64,000 nucleotides of DNA, from positions 49,101,115-49,165,114 of the forward strand of contig JACGWO010000002.1 in assembly GCA_034509735.1 (NCBI GenBank), in the 5' to 3' direction. Source of the stretch: Sesamum alatum. Its lineage: Eukaryota > Streptophyta > Magnoliopsida > Lamiales > Pedaliaceae. This document shows, piece after piece, positions 1-11,900 of this stretch. Position numbers and translations under genes: made by a program. Position 1 is the first letter of the stretch, and each line of letters begins with the position of its first letter. The notes beneath the pieces were generated by a model, which saw only the letters and a program-made list of their open reading frames with translations, did not search any database and was not told the origin of the DNA.

Positions 1-990
1 TAGTGAATTATACCTCAACTCATCCAACTTTTTCTTTATTATATTTATATATCTAATATGTTAATTAATTTATACTTATATAATACAGAAATTTAATATT
101 TTTATAGATTAAAATAATGATAAATAAGTTATAAACATTTTAATATTCATATAATTAAGTAACACATATTTTAAAACTTTTTTTAATGTTTCAATGCCTA
201 AAACAGGCACATATATTAAAAAAAATATTAATCATTCAATAAATTATTGTTTATATCTATAAAGTTATGATAATATTATTTTTAAAAAAAATATTTTTTG
301 TAATATTTAAAAAAAATTTATTCTGTTTACCAAGTCCAACCCAGTAGATCTTGGGTCCAGGTTTTCTTGACGGGATGGGTTTCGAGTTTTAAAAACCCCT
401 CTTTTCAGACTCGCATCGTTGCTATCCTTAATTGTAATTTACCTTATAATTAATATTAAAAATATATAAATAATATCTCATCAACAACGAAACCTATATT
501 ATGCTGATGTAATATGATTGATTCATGTATATGGCTGGTGTTTTTAACTTTGAATGTATTAGAATTTTTGGTTTACCAAACTCTTTAAATTTTGCTAAAA
601 ATAATTTGTTCGTATTACAGACTAACCGATCGACTGAGCAAGACGGTGATAATTTGCTCATTTTAGTATTGCTTGTTGAGTTCATCCTGGAATATTCTGG
701 AATAATCTTAGTTTTCCTAATTTTGCCCTCCTTATTAGTGGCTACAATTGGTCCAAATTGTTGAATTTAATGTGATAGTTACACCACCATTTTCATTGGA
801 ATTTTTCTCTTCCTTTTTTTTTTTTAAATATTTTTGGGACAATTTTACCCAACGCCTACCATTGTGACTAATTATTTGGAGAAATTATGTCTCACAAAAA
901 TAAATTAATAGCATATGTAAAATCAGTTTTAAATAATTCGATGTAAATAAAACCCATTTTCATTTCTTTTGGATTCCTCTAAGATTGTTT
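1..990. other. AT-rich intergenic DNA, no gene seen
   Basis: This stretch is strongly AT-rich with long A and T runs. The short open frames here have no recognisable domain and are typical of chance. I see no RNA gene or clear transposon ends before 990. Confidence 0.6.
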
Positions 991-1374
991 AAGGATAATT
1001 ATATTTACGCTCCTGGTTTATGGTTCATCTATACAAATCATTCATATGTGGTTTCTGGTCCTCGGCCGGTACTTGTGGATTCAAGGGTATGAGAAGAGGG
1101 ACACCCCTTCATACAGTAGTAGATCAAGGTATGCAACGAGTCGAAGTCATGATAAAAGGTCCCCATCTTGGAAGAGACGCAGCATAACGGTGATTACAGA
1201 AATTATCTTTGGCAGTCAAAAAATATAGAAATTTATGTAATGATGTTAACGTTTTTGGAGTGTATGTGTAAGTAATATTGACATTTTTGATGGGTGTATG
1301 TGTAATCTTTCAAACAATATGGATGATTTGTGGAAATAAATCATAGGTCAATGGTGTAAACGTAATTATTCCTT
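991..1374. repeat. MITE-like inverted-repeat element
   Basis: The left end reads AAGGATAATTATATTTACGC and continues CTCCTGGTTTATG. The reverse complement of the right end reads AAGGAATAATTACGTTTACA and continues CCATTGACCTATG. These form imperfect terminal inverted repeats of about 33 bp around a 384-bp body without coding capacity. No clean target-site duplication is visible, so the superfamily is unassigned. Confidence 0.5.
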
Positions 1375-1617
1375 ATTTTAACAAATATTGATATGGGACC
1401 ACACTTAGATATCCAGAAACGACATAAAGATTCCCAATCATATTGATTAATGTCCTAAATGTGACTGAATTTGCGTCTAAAGTATTCAGGTCGTATCGAT
1501 CCGGTTTCGAACTAACTTGAAAATAATATGGTCATAAGATCATACATGTATCAACAGTCCATATGTAATCATATAATTTGACCATATCCATAAATTCACA
1601 CCCTCCATGCTCCAGGC

Positions 1618-1917
1618 CCCTAGAAGACAATTTACTATTGTCTAAGGACTAAAATTATGGTAAATAATTATTGCTAATCATGATTAGACAAAAATTGATT
1701 AAAAAATTTAGATTATTCACTATGCAAATTATTTTTGCTATGACTTTGAACCATAACAAATATTTTTTTCATGACTTTTAACCCTGATAAATATTTCACA
1801 CTTGCAAAAACTATGACTAACAACCATTGTGTGGTCGTGAGTAATAACTATTCACTACGATTATTTATTTTTAGTTATGATAATTAGTCATTATTAGATA
1901 TTAAATTTCTTCTAGTG
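1618..1917. mobile_element. CACTA-type MITE (300 bp) with 3-bp TSD
   Basis: The left end starts CCCTAGAAGACAATTT. The reverse complement of the right end starts CACTAGAAGAAATTTAA. The element is flanked on both sides by GGC (1615-1617 and 1918-1920), the 3-bp target duplication expected of CACTA/EnSpm elements. There is no transposase, so it would be a non-autonomous MITE. Superfamily assignment rests on the CACTA-like tip and the TSD length. Confidence 0.65.
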
Positions 1918-1920
1918 GGC

Positions 1921-2639
1921 ATAACTTATGTTGCTCAAACTATTCTTATCAGTTCACCATTTTATACGATCCTACCGATTTAATCATCAGAATACCAATA
2001 AACAGGGAAAATAAATGTTAAGATTGATTAATTTAGATACATAAGACAAATGAGGTGTGTCCCTAGTTAATTAGGACACTGAGTGAGTTTATAGCACGCA
2101 AACATTTGTAATTGGTGAACATATGTTTTGAGGTGACATTAAACTTTAATTTGTCTTTAGTTTATGTCGGAGAGTATTATATATACTAATAATAATTAAT
2201 ATATTCTGCAAAATAATCATACTCATGAATCGCACACACATAATTACTTGGTGGACTGAATGCATGCATGATGACTAGATTTCCATCAATATTTTCTTTG
2301 ACCAAATTCATTATTATTTACATTCTTATTAAGACTTTACTATATAGAATAGTGATAATTAATCATGTTAGAATTCACTCTTTAATTTATTTCATATTAA
2401 ATATATTTTAAAATGTAAGTTTTCTTTTATTGGTCATAACAGTAATTTTAATTTTTTTTAATAATATCATAATTATAATTTTTTCTTCTTAATCAATTAC
2501 TCATATTTATTTGTCAACTTGCAATTATATTTTTTTTTTCTCTCTCTCTCTCTCGTCATTACATGTTTCTGTTTTTATGGATTTCAACAATGAGATCCTG
2601 ACAAGGACGATATTGATGATTTATTGATATCTAGAAAGG
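1921..2639. other. Intergenic DNA, no gene seen
   Basis: The stretch is AT-rich and carries a short CT microsatellite at about 2540-2554. No open frame or RNA structure was recognised. Confidence 0.5.
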
Positions 2640-3160
2640 AGGAGCTCAAAGAGCGATATATATCTGGAGGAAGGACTCAAAAAGGACATTCCGAAGGGTA
2701 ATAACACGATGAAGAGCGGTCAGTAGGAAAGAGGGAAGGCTGCGACTGCTAGGACTAAAGGAGTTGTCGGACCACTTTCCGCATGGCCTTGCTCAAAGCG
2801 TGACACACGAGGGCTTCTCTCTACTCTGATTCACCACCCGGATATGTTTGGAGAGAGAATCGTTGGTTCCAAATCAGAGCCGGACCTACTTCAACTCCTT
2901 TCTCTTCCACAGCTATCTTTTTATCCGGTATGGAGCCATCATCGCATTGGTCAGCGTGTTCTTGTGCTCGCCCTTTGAACCGATATTCCTTTCGACTTTA
3001 ATCGGGATAAGGACGTTCGTTCTCGAAGTTGCCGATTTTCTACTCCTCCCTCTTTATTTCTTATCCCCACACCACGTATTTTTTTCTTTATAAATCTCTA
3101 TTTACTCTTTATTTTATGTTACAATTCTTTATTACGTGCTCGGTGAATTACGTGTGGCCA
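2640..3160. other. GC-richer block, possibly a partial or solo LTR
   Basis: About 500 bp of distinctly less AT-rich sequence sits in AT-rich surroundings. It ends with a TATA-like stretch (TTTATAAATCTC near 3090) followed by T-rich DNA, which resembles the U3-R arrangement of a plant LTR. I could not find matching TG/CA ends, a primer-binding site or coding sequence. A captured fragment of something else is equally possible. Confidence 0.25.
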
Positions 3161-4700
3161 CGGCTAGTTATTTTAAGAAAAAAATAACGAGTAAGACCAT
3201 GCGGCTACAGTAGACACGCATGCAGAATAGAAAAAGCCAAGCAGCCAGGAAAAGGACAAAAACGGTTGCTTTTTACAGTTTATAAGATATTTTACCGTAC
3301 GACTCAGCCGCAAACAAACAAGAAAGTGGACGAATCCGTAAATAGTGCATTCTTCTGAGGGCGTTAGTTGTGACGAAACGACAAGAAAATGGGGCGAAAA
3401 TGATAATATGATGTTTCCCGAGGACAATTACTCAAATCCAACAACTCAGAAACCCTCGAATGCAAATTTCAGAATAAAGAAAGTTGAATTATTGCATGTA
3501 TATATGTCGTTGAAAAATTATGAGTAAATAAATCAGTTTCTTTATTTTCTCGTGCCTTTTTTTTTAATAGTGATCTATGATACTAGTCTTTTTTTATTAT
3601 CTTTTAATATACATGTATAAATTTTCTTTTTATTTAATTGATAATTTTTTAAATAATAAAATATTTAAAAAAACCAATACTCTGTTATGTATTGAAATTT
3701 CATATTTATGTATTAGGTAACAACGAATTTAAATATTATACTAAATATTGCCCTAATCACTTGTTAAAGATAAAATGTTCCTAATTTTAATCCTATGGTC
3801 ATACTGATTTTTTAAAAACTTCTCATTTTAAAGCCCAGTTCATAAGACTTCGTAATGGGTTGGATAAATCGAGCACTACCCATTTAGATGGGTTCAGAAT
3901 GAACTAGACAAAAAGATATATTTGACTTTTTATTTTATGAACTCACTGGATTCGGGCATGATCTCCAATTTTAGTATGAGCCCATCTTAAAAATTGTTTG
4001 AACTATCTGAAATTTGTCATTATTTATGATTTAACTTAATGGAGCCCAATGTTATAAATTCTTTTTTTTTTCCTTTTATAAATAATGTTCATATAATTTC
4101 ATTCAATTCAAATTGTTTACCATATAAAAGGCACTATAACACTGTATTCACCAAATTAAAAAATAAAAAAAAAGTAAAAAATCAAAACTTATTGTATGAC
4201 TATCTATGTATCTAAATTAAGATACCGAGAGAAAATGCATAATATTGCAGCACATCGTCCTTCCATCTTTCAATGATTGGATAGAAATAACTCCATTGTA
4301 TTTCAATATAATTAAAATTTTTGTTTTCATGAGTATTGCTATTTTTTTACCAAGTATTTATCTACAAATAATAAAAAAAAAGCCCTTATTCAACAAACCA
4401 TAGCTCTTAAAATAAAAATCAGAATCCAAATCTATAGACCTAAACTTGGAAATTCAATAATAAGAATTTGATATTAATTTTCAGCTCTCAACTAAAATTT
4501 TGTTTCATTTTACCCCCAAAAAAAGGGGTGGGAGAAGATTATGTATAAAGAGAAGCATGTATAGTAAATTGTGTAGAATAGAAGGGTCTATATGTAAATA
4601 GTAGGCAAAATGGTGACGGTAAAGAGAAGACTTGATTTTTTATTTGTATTATTTCAGTTGTCGGGAGATGCATTGGAGGCGATGAGGCGGCACGCACCTT
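3161..4700. other. Intergenic DNA upstream of the ABA receptor gene
   Basis: No gene is recognised. The sequence is AT-rich with several T and A homopolymers. The last few hundred bases must include the promoter of the PYL gene, but no motif stands out enough to name. Confidence 0.5.
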
Positions 4701-4702
4701 AG

Positions 4703-4730
4703 TTCTCTCTCTCTCTCTCTCTCTCTCTCC
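4703..4730 (+). repeat. CT dinucleotide repeat in the PYL 5' UTR or promoter
   Basis: A run of about 13 CT units lies about 140 bp before the ATG of the PYL gene. Pyrimidine-rich CT tracts are common in plant core promoters and 5' leaders. Read on the other strand it produces a spurious Arg-Glu repeat frame, which is not a gene. Confidence 0.7.
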
Positions 4731-4867
4731 TTCCAACGCTCAAATATGGCGGTGCTGCGTCTGTACGGATCCATTTGAGTCAACTCGCTGGTCGAATTCC
4801 TGGCCGGGAACTCAGCTGCGTTGTTCCGGTGATCGGAGGTGGAGTGCTCCGCTGATTGAAGAAGAAG

Positions 4868-7447
4868 ATGAATGCCAGAGGACTGAGCGGAGTGGAGAAA
4901 GAGTATATAAATAAGCATCACAAGCACGAGATTAAGGACAATCAATGCACTTCTTTTCTCATCAAGCATGTTAAAGCGCCTGTTCATCTAGTAATAATTT
5001 TACTTCCATTTACTTGGTGCCTTTTTTTTTTTTTGGTTGGGGTTGTGTGTGCGAGTTTATGCGGACGTCCGCCGTATTTGGGTGTGTGTTTGAGAAATTT
5101 TTCTGTTTTTGGATGAGTTGTGATCGATTAGTGGATGGATTTTCATTGAATTTTAATATATTTTTATGAAATTCGTGAAGTGTTAGGGTATATTAGATTC
5201 GTTTTTTTTTTTGGTCATTGTTTGTGGTCCTTCAAGGCTTCTTCCTTTGTAACAGAAAGCTCTCATTCATTCCACGGGTAATGTTTAAGCTTGAAAACAG
5301 CCATCTATTTGTTCTTAATTTTGAAAGTTTTCTTCTTAAGTTTCAGCATCGATTTGAACGGAGTTCTATTCATTTGTTATTTTGCTGTCTTTGTGCACTT
5401 GTATGGTTCAGTCAATTTATGTATTCTTTTTCCTAATTTCTATCTGCCTTGGGAATAGGTAATTTATTAAGGAAATGCTAGATTTTAGTTGTCACGTTTA
5501 AGAGTTTTGTTCTCCATTTATTGAAGCATACCGTTTTGCATTTAGAGCCATTTCAATATTTGTCCTGGTTTTCCCATGTGCAATCTAATATAATATTGAG
5601 TAGGAGTAAGGTCTGAAGTTGTTGAGAGACGTGATTTTAGAGAATGATTTTGCCGTTTTGGTGAAATAGCTTTTCCCATTGTTTATCAAAAGAAAAGGTA
5701 CAGAAAGCTAAGATGTTTAACCGCATTCAAAGCAAAAATGCATGACATTGGACAACTAAGTATTAATATTCATCAACTGTTAGCCCACCTCGCCCCTTAA
5801 AGTGCTTTTTTCCATATTCTTAATTGCTTTGATTCGGTATATGTATGAACCTTGTTGATGGTTGTCATTCTTATATATTTGTGCTATTGTCTGTAGCTTA
5901 ATCAATATAGTGAAGAATGATGCATTGTTCTGCCTGCTAGGTTTGGTCTCTGGTAAGAAGATTTGATCAACCACAGAAGTACAAGCCTTTTGTCAGTCGT
6001 TGTGTTGTGCAGGGAAATCTTGAAATTGGTAGTCTGAGGGAAGTTGACGTCAAGTCAGGTCTTCCTGCCACTACCAGCACTGAGAGACTGGAGCTTCTTG
6101 ATGATAATGAACATGTACTCAGTGTCAGGATTATTGGTGGAGACCACAGACTCAGAGTATGTTCTTGCAGTTTTCTTTGCTTTTGTCGTGCACTTTGATT
6201 GGGAAGCAAATGATAAATAACATGTATATTCAAGTTTCTTTGTGTATTGTGCGTATCTTTAAGTTTTAGCAAGTGCAAATAAAATTGTGGTGGTTAGCCA
6301 GTTTCTTGGAGTCGCAATGTGATGTAATTTTACCTGAGTGTATGATCTTTAATGAATATGTATACATGTGTGCGATTGAAAATTCTGAGGGTGGTAAGTG
6401 GTAATTTGATCTTATGTGTGCTAACCATTTATTCTTGTCATATTAGCTTTAAACTCTTGTATGCTACCCCTTGGGAGAACCGGTAGTTCTAGGAAACTTC
6501 CATCAGAAGAGTGAAAGTTCTAATCTGTATTGGTTTTTCCTATGCTGTGTGTCATGTTGCGATTTTCTAGAATCCATGTGTTTGAAATAATTTGATATCA
6601 TTATGCTCATCATTTTGTTGAACGCTTTTATCTTGCTGGTATTGAATTTGTAGTGTTGAATTACCATCTTATCTAAAAGTTGAATTGTTAGAGAGGAGAG
6701 ACTCTAGCAGGTGTTCAATATTTTCTTTTTTGCCTAGTACAAAGAAGTCTTTTCCATAAAGGATAGCAGTGAAGTTTGAACGTTATACCCCCTCTTGGCC
6801 TAGATTTGTTGTCATATAAAATAACCACATCATAAAAAAGTTTAATTGTTAGAGACGAGACATTTAATATTTAAAATCTCTAGCAGTAGTGTAAAATGTA
6901 AATGAAATTAAATATATACGAAGTCTGGCCAAGGTAGTGTAGGAAGGCTATAACTGAGACTCGAGAAAATGTGAAAGGTTGTTATCTCTAGTAATTCACT
7001 TTCTTAAATTCGAGATGTTTTACAGTGTCTCAAAACTATAGTATCATATTTGTGACTACAGCATATGACCTTTAAATGCATAGCAGCATGCAATCTGTTC
7101 CATAGGAAGTTTATCTAGGTATCATGTCATAATGACTGGACAAACTATAGTTTATTATGTTGGTGTGAAACAATGTGCATCCATCTAACAGAGCACAAAT
7201 CCCCCCACCCCCAAAAAAATTCTTTCAGAACTACTCTTCCATTGTATCTGTCCATCCTGAGGTCATTGAAGGGAGGCCTGGGACCATGGTTATTGAATCC
7301 TTCGTGGTGGATGTGCCTGAAGGCAACACAAAGGATGAGACGTGCTACTTTGTTGAAGCACTGATCAAGTGCAACCTGAAGTCGCTTGCTGATGTTTCAG
7401 AGAGGCTAGCTGTGCAGGACAGGACTGAGCCCATTGATCGTGTCTAG
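4868..7447 (+). CDS. PYL9: Abscisic acid receptor, PYR/PYL/RCAR family (PYL8/PYL9 type)
   Basis: This is a cytosolic and nuclear ABA receptor that inhibits clade A PP2C phosphatases when ABA is bound. The three exons are 4868-4990, 5941-6156 and 7229-7447. They join in phase 0 with GT-AG introns to give 185 aa, close to the usual 187. The START/Bet v1-like fold is complete. The gate loop SGLPA and latch loop GGDHRL are both in exon 2, and the C-terminal helix ([11 protein letters not shown]) is in exon 3. I chose ATG 4868, which starts [13 protein letters not shown]. The reading frame continues a few codons upstream but without an ATG. The two-intron structure fits the monomeric PYL7-10 subfamily, because most PYR1/PYL1-6 genes lack introns. 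PYL8 and PYL9 cannot be separated by eye. The gene is convergent with FtsH11 and intact. Confidence 0.93.
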
Positions 7448-8757
7448 AACTGGAACTTAGGTACTTCTCATGCAGGACTGTGCTCACCAAGGATGAAGCT
7501 TAACCTGAAGGCTTTTGGACCTCTCAGGCTTTGGAGGTGTGAACTAGCTATTCTTCTGTATTGCAAATACCTTTCTGCACTCTTTTATCTTTTGTCTCCA
7601 TGTTTGTTGGTTGTACATTAGTATCAAAGTCATCTCGGACGTCCTGTGTTTTAGTGCTCAAGAACCACAGATTGTATAAAAGTTTGTGACTCTGTAATGT
7701 CAAGTGCAAATGAGGGCTAGAACCAGCTCCCAAATTTGGGTCCTGAATTGGTGGAAAGAGTATATTCCTTTATGAATCTATTTTATGTGGAGCTGATAGT
7801 TACCAAAATCAGATTTGCATGCATATCTCAAGCTGCTTCAGTTCTCGAAGCCACGGGAAGGTAAATCCAGTGGTTTAAGTTTTTGGTTTTCATTCTAGCC
7901 ATGAGGATCTGTTGTGATGCCGTCCAGATTGCTATTGGTATAGTTCATGGAGAGTGATTTGCCCTTTGGGATTTTGATAATTCATTTACACCACCTTGTC
8001 AATCATTGTTAGGATTTTTGGAACATCTTTGGTTAGTTATGAAGAGGCTCTTTGGGCTTTTTCATGTAGACAAGGATGCTTGTTATAAATGAAAATTATA
8101 CGACGTGTATGTTTGTGATCTTACCATTTTGTAGTCGTTTTAGCAGACATATTAACATCCCATGATTCCTAAATAGCTTGTACCCGCGGGTGTGTTGATA
8201 ATCTATTTCTATCCTGTCGAGGAGAGGATGAATTATGATTGGACGCACCTTTGTTCGAAATCGGCAGCGGGTTGCATCTGCTAGACTACCAACAGAATCT
8301 GTATCTTACAGCTGGACTGCTGGTACCAACCCAGCAAGAACAGCATCTAAAACTCATCTCGTCGTATAGCGTCTGGTCTCATCGTCGTATAATCCATGGA
8401 ATGTCAGTCAACAGGGCATATATATGTAAGACACCAAACAGGGTAAATTATTAGACGTGGGATGTAGTGTTCACATCTAAGCTGGCAAAACACATTTTAT
8501 AATCCTTAGTTAAAACCAGAAGTAGCCCAAAGAATTACATAAATTTCAGCTAATCAACTTATGATCAACCACAATTCTAATTTACTCAAACATCCAAAAT
8601 TTTGTTCCTACTACTCGTGTATATTTTTGTTGAATCGACTAACTCGGGAGTTTGCTTCGCTAATTATGTTACAGAAAACGTAAATGTAACTCCTATATTG
8701 TGTATTATGAATGATGACAAGGTAATTATATCCTGTACAAATCTCCCTCGTCCTGCG
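7448..8757. other. Convergent intergenic region (3' UTRs of PYL and FtsH11)
   Basis: No further coding exon is visible. The first several hundred bases are probably the PYL 3' UTR. A less AT-rich patch at about 8230-8450 has an open frame on the plus strand, but I recognise nothing in it. Confidence 0.5.
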
Positions 8758-8901
8758 TTAAGCCAGTACGAGCTCCTCTTCCACCTGTTGTTGATCGTCG
8801 TCTTCAAAAATAACAGCCCCTCACTACAAGGAACCCAGGGCAAGCTCCTCCAACTGTTGCTGTTCGTCGTCTTCAAGTAACTGCCCCTCATTATAAGGAA
8901 G
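8758..8901 (-). repeat. Imperfect tandem duplication of the FtsH11 3' coding tail
   Basis: Two roughly 65-70 bp copies lie side by side. The upstream copy (about 8835-8901) encodes the acidic, Gln-rich C-terminus used by the protein. The copy beyond the stop codon (about 8758-8831) repeats the same sequence and still spells a Glu/Asp/Gln-rich tail when read in the same frame. The two copies share long blocks such as GAAGACGACGA and differ by substitutions and a 2-bp length change. Confidence 0.75.
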
Positions 8902-11900
8902 AAGTACGCGCTTGATTTCTTCTGCAGTGAGGGTCTCGTACTCCATGAGTGCGTTTGCCAGAGCATGCAACGCCTTCTCGTGCTGCAATGAGTGTTTCAG
9001 GAGATTAGGTGAAATAAGCCTACGAGGACTAATAATACACGGAAATTGTTACAAGTCGACTCGACATAATAAATAACTATAATTCAATAACTGGGATAAC
9101 TAACTTGTTGCAACTTCGTCTACTATTACGTGCCATTGAGAAGCATTGTAAAGGTTTTCTTGCATATGTTACATATGATGGATGCAAAGTACAATTACCA
9201 AGAGATTAAGATGATTTGAATCCCATTATCATACCTTTTTCAGCAGGGCTTTAACACGATTATAAGCATCGCGCAATAGTTTGACCACCTGCACAACGGA
9301 TGTATAAGTTAATGGTGATAAGCAATATTTTTAATCTACGAACAGCATAAGATGGGAGAAGCATACTTCAGCATCTACACGGGATTCCAGTTCTGAACCA
9401 GGTCTCTCTTTAATATGAACAGGGCCGATTGCATCACTCATCCCACATGTTGATACCTAGCAACAAAAGCAAAAATAGCAGAAGATTATCAACCTTTGGG
9501 ACAGTCTTCGGATGTGATGTCAACATCATGTTAAGAAAAACACCCCGACAAGGTTCGTAAATTTTGGCAGGAGAGAGATTTCCCGTCTTGTTTCAAGTAT
9601 GTAATATTATGGGAAGTACCATATATTCAGCAAGCTTTGTAGCTGTGTCAAGATCACTACTTGCTCCAGTAGTAATGTGGTCCTCGCCAAAGATAAGCTC
9701 TTCAGCTACTCTCCCTCCCATACAAACATCAAGACGTGCCAATAGTTGCTTTTTGCTGATTGACGTCTCGTCGCTAGAAGGAAGCTGAGTAACCATGCCC
9801 AAAGCAGATCCACGCGGCATGATTGTTGCCTTGTGAATTGGATGTGCACCTTCAGTGTTCAGGGCCACAATAGCATGGCCGCTCTCATGATATGCTGTGA
9901 GCTGAAAAGCAAGAAGATCATTATGTGCACGTTTTTTGTTTTCATGCCATAAGAAGAAAAAGAGATTTCGGTGGGACTGAAATAGCAATTAAACAAGGGA
10001 AAAGGAACTGTATAGTAAAGAACTATTGACAGCCCCAAACTGGCCTTAAGTAAACTAAACTAAGGTTGTAGAACTGCACCAGCAAAATAGGGTAATTATA
10101 GACGTGTCTACCAAAAATTTACAATGCAAACTAACACAGACACACACAAAGACCCTACCTTCTTGGATTCTTCCGATAGAAACATTGTCTTTCTTTCTGT
10201 TCCCATCATTATCCTGTCTTTGGCAAACTCGAGCTGTGTGGCAGTCAATTTGTCAGCTCCTTCTACAGCAGCCTTAACAGCAGCAATATTCACCAAATTT
10301 GCAAGATCTGTACCAGAAGAAGAATCAGCGAACCAGAAGAAATCCCATTATATCTCAGGCCACTTAAATAATTCATTCAGCATAATAGGGCGTAAATCCA
10401 GCTAATTTCGAAAATAAAAGGCCTGTGTTTATTCTGCCTTATATTTTTTACAATATGGACAAACAAGAAAATGATGTACAGGGAACTAGAGCAAGCTTAG
10501 AGTTATGTATGGTACTTATGGATCAAAGACAGAAAACAAAACGGTAACATGCCTGCCCCATTGAATCCTGGAGTGCCACGAGCAATTGAGTTTATATCAA
10601 CATCATTTGCCAAAGGTTTATCTTGTAAATAAAGCTCCAAGATCTCCTGACGGCCTCGGACATCTGGATCAGGAACAGCAATCTAGAAACAGGTAATTTA
10701 GGTGTTAGGTTTGGTAAGAAACAGGAAAATGTTGCCAGTTTTATTGACATAGGACTTCAAATGGAAGTACAAAATACACAATGAAAAGCAAGGAGTTGAA
10801 ACAGAGAAAAAATTTAAAGCAATCTATTGATCATGCATTCAGGAGATAATTCTGCAAAATGCAATTTCTGTAGCAGCAAGACAGCAGCATAATATTTCAA
10901 AATGCACCCTCTTTTGCACCATAAAGTTAGTGATAATTCAGATATTGTTAGTTGTTGGAAAGATTAGAAATCTAAATGCAAGGCAAGAAGTTAATAATTG
11001 TTCGGAAACCTCAGAATCCCAGACCTAAGAACTTGAGATTTCAAAATTTTGGTGAAATGGATAAATGAAGATACCAAGTCCAGCATCGACAATACACATA
11101 TCCTTAAAGAAGATAAATAGACTTACATGCCTGTCAAATCTACCAGGTCTTATCAAAGCTGGATCAAGTATATCAGGCAAGTTGGTTGCAGCCATTACAA
11201 TAATACCCTGCAAAAGTATACATTTTGATTGCATCAGGAAGTGCAAAGGATAGTTGACAGGGCGGCTCTACCTAATGTGACTTTACCTCATTCTGTTCGA
11301 AACCATCCATTTCCACGAGTAACTGATGCAGCGTTTTCTTCGTATGACCTTCCCACTGCTTCCGTGTTGACCCGATAGCATCAATTTCATCAATAAATAT
11401 GATGCATGGAGCCTGTAATAAAGATTCAAAACCAGAAGAGATAATGGAAGATATGACTAAATATAGATCGATATCAGTTTGATTTTGGCATGTCAAACGT
11501 GCTTCCACGTTGAAATAGAAGGGAAACAAACATTTCGATATATGGTGGACAGCCATGCACGGGGAGTTCTTTAACTTCGTTGTTATATTTAGTTAAAACT
11601 AATGTGTATCACTACATAGCCATGTTCCACTAAGAAAAATTCTTCAAAGCCCACTTTCCAGCAGTGATTCCTATCTCTTGTCTAAATCCTTGGAAAATCA
11701 TATGTGCTGAATTCAAACTCAAGCAGAATCTTGTGATACACTTTAGTCCCATTTATACTTTTTTTCTTTTCTTGAAAAAAAGAGCTCTTCCATAAATGAT
11801 AATCAATTAGACTACATGACAGGAAGAAACACCAGTTTCACAAAAATTAGCGAGATCTATTTACTGAAATGTTAACTTACCTTTTTTTTAGCCGCTTGAA

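Noticed and set aside
4649..4987. 112-codon minus-strand frame over the start of the PYL gene
   Set aside because: It is antisense to PYL exon 1 and its Arg-Glu run is just the CT repeat read backwards.
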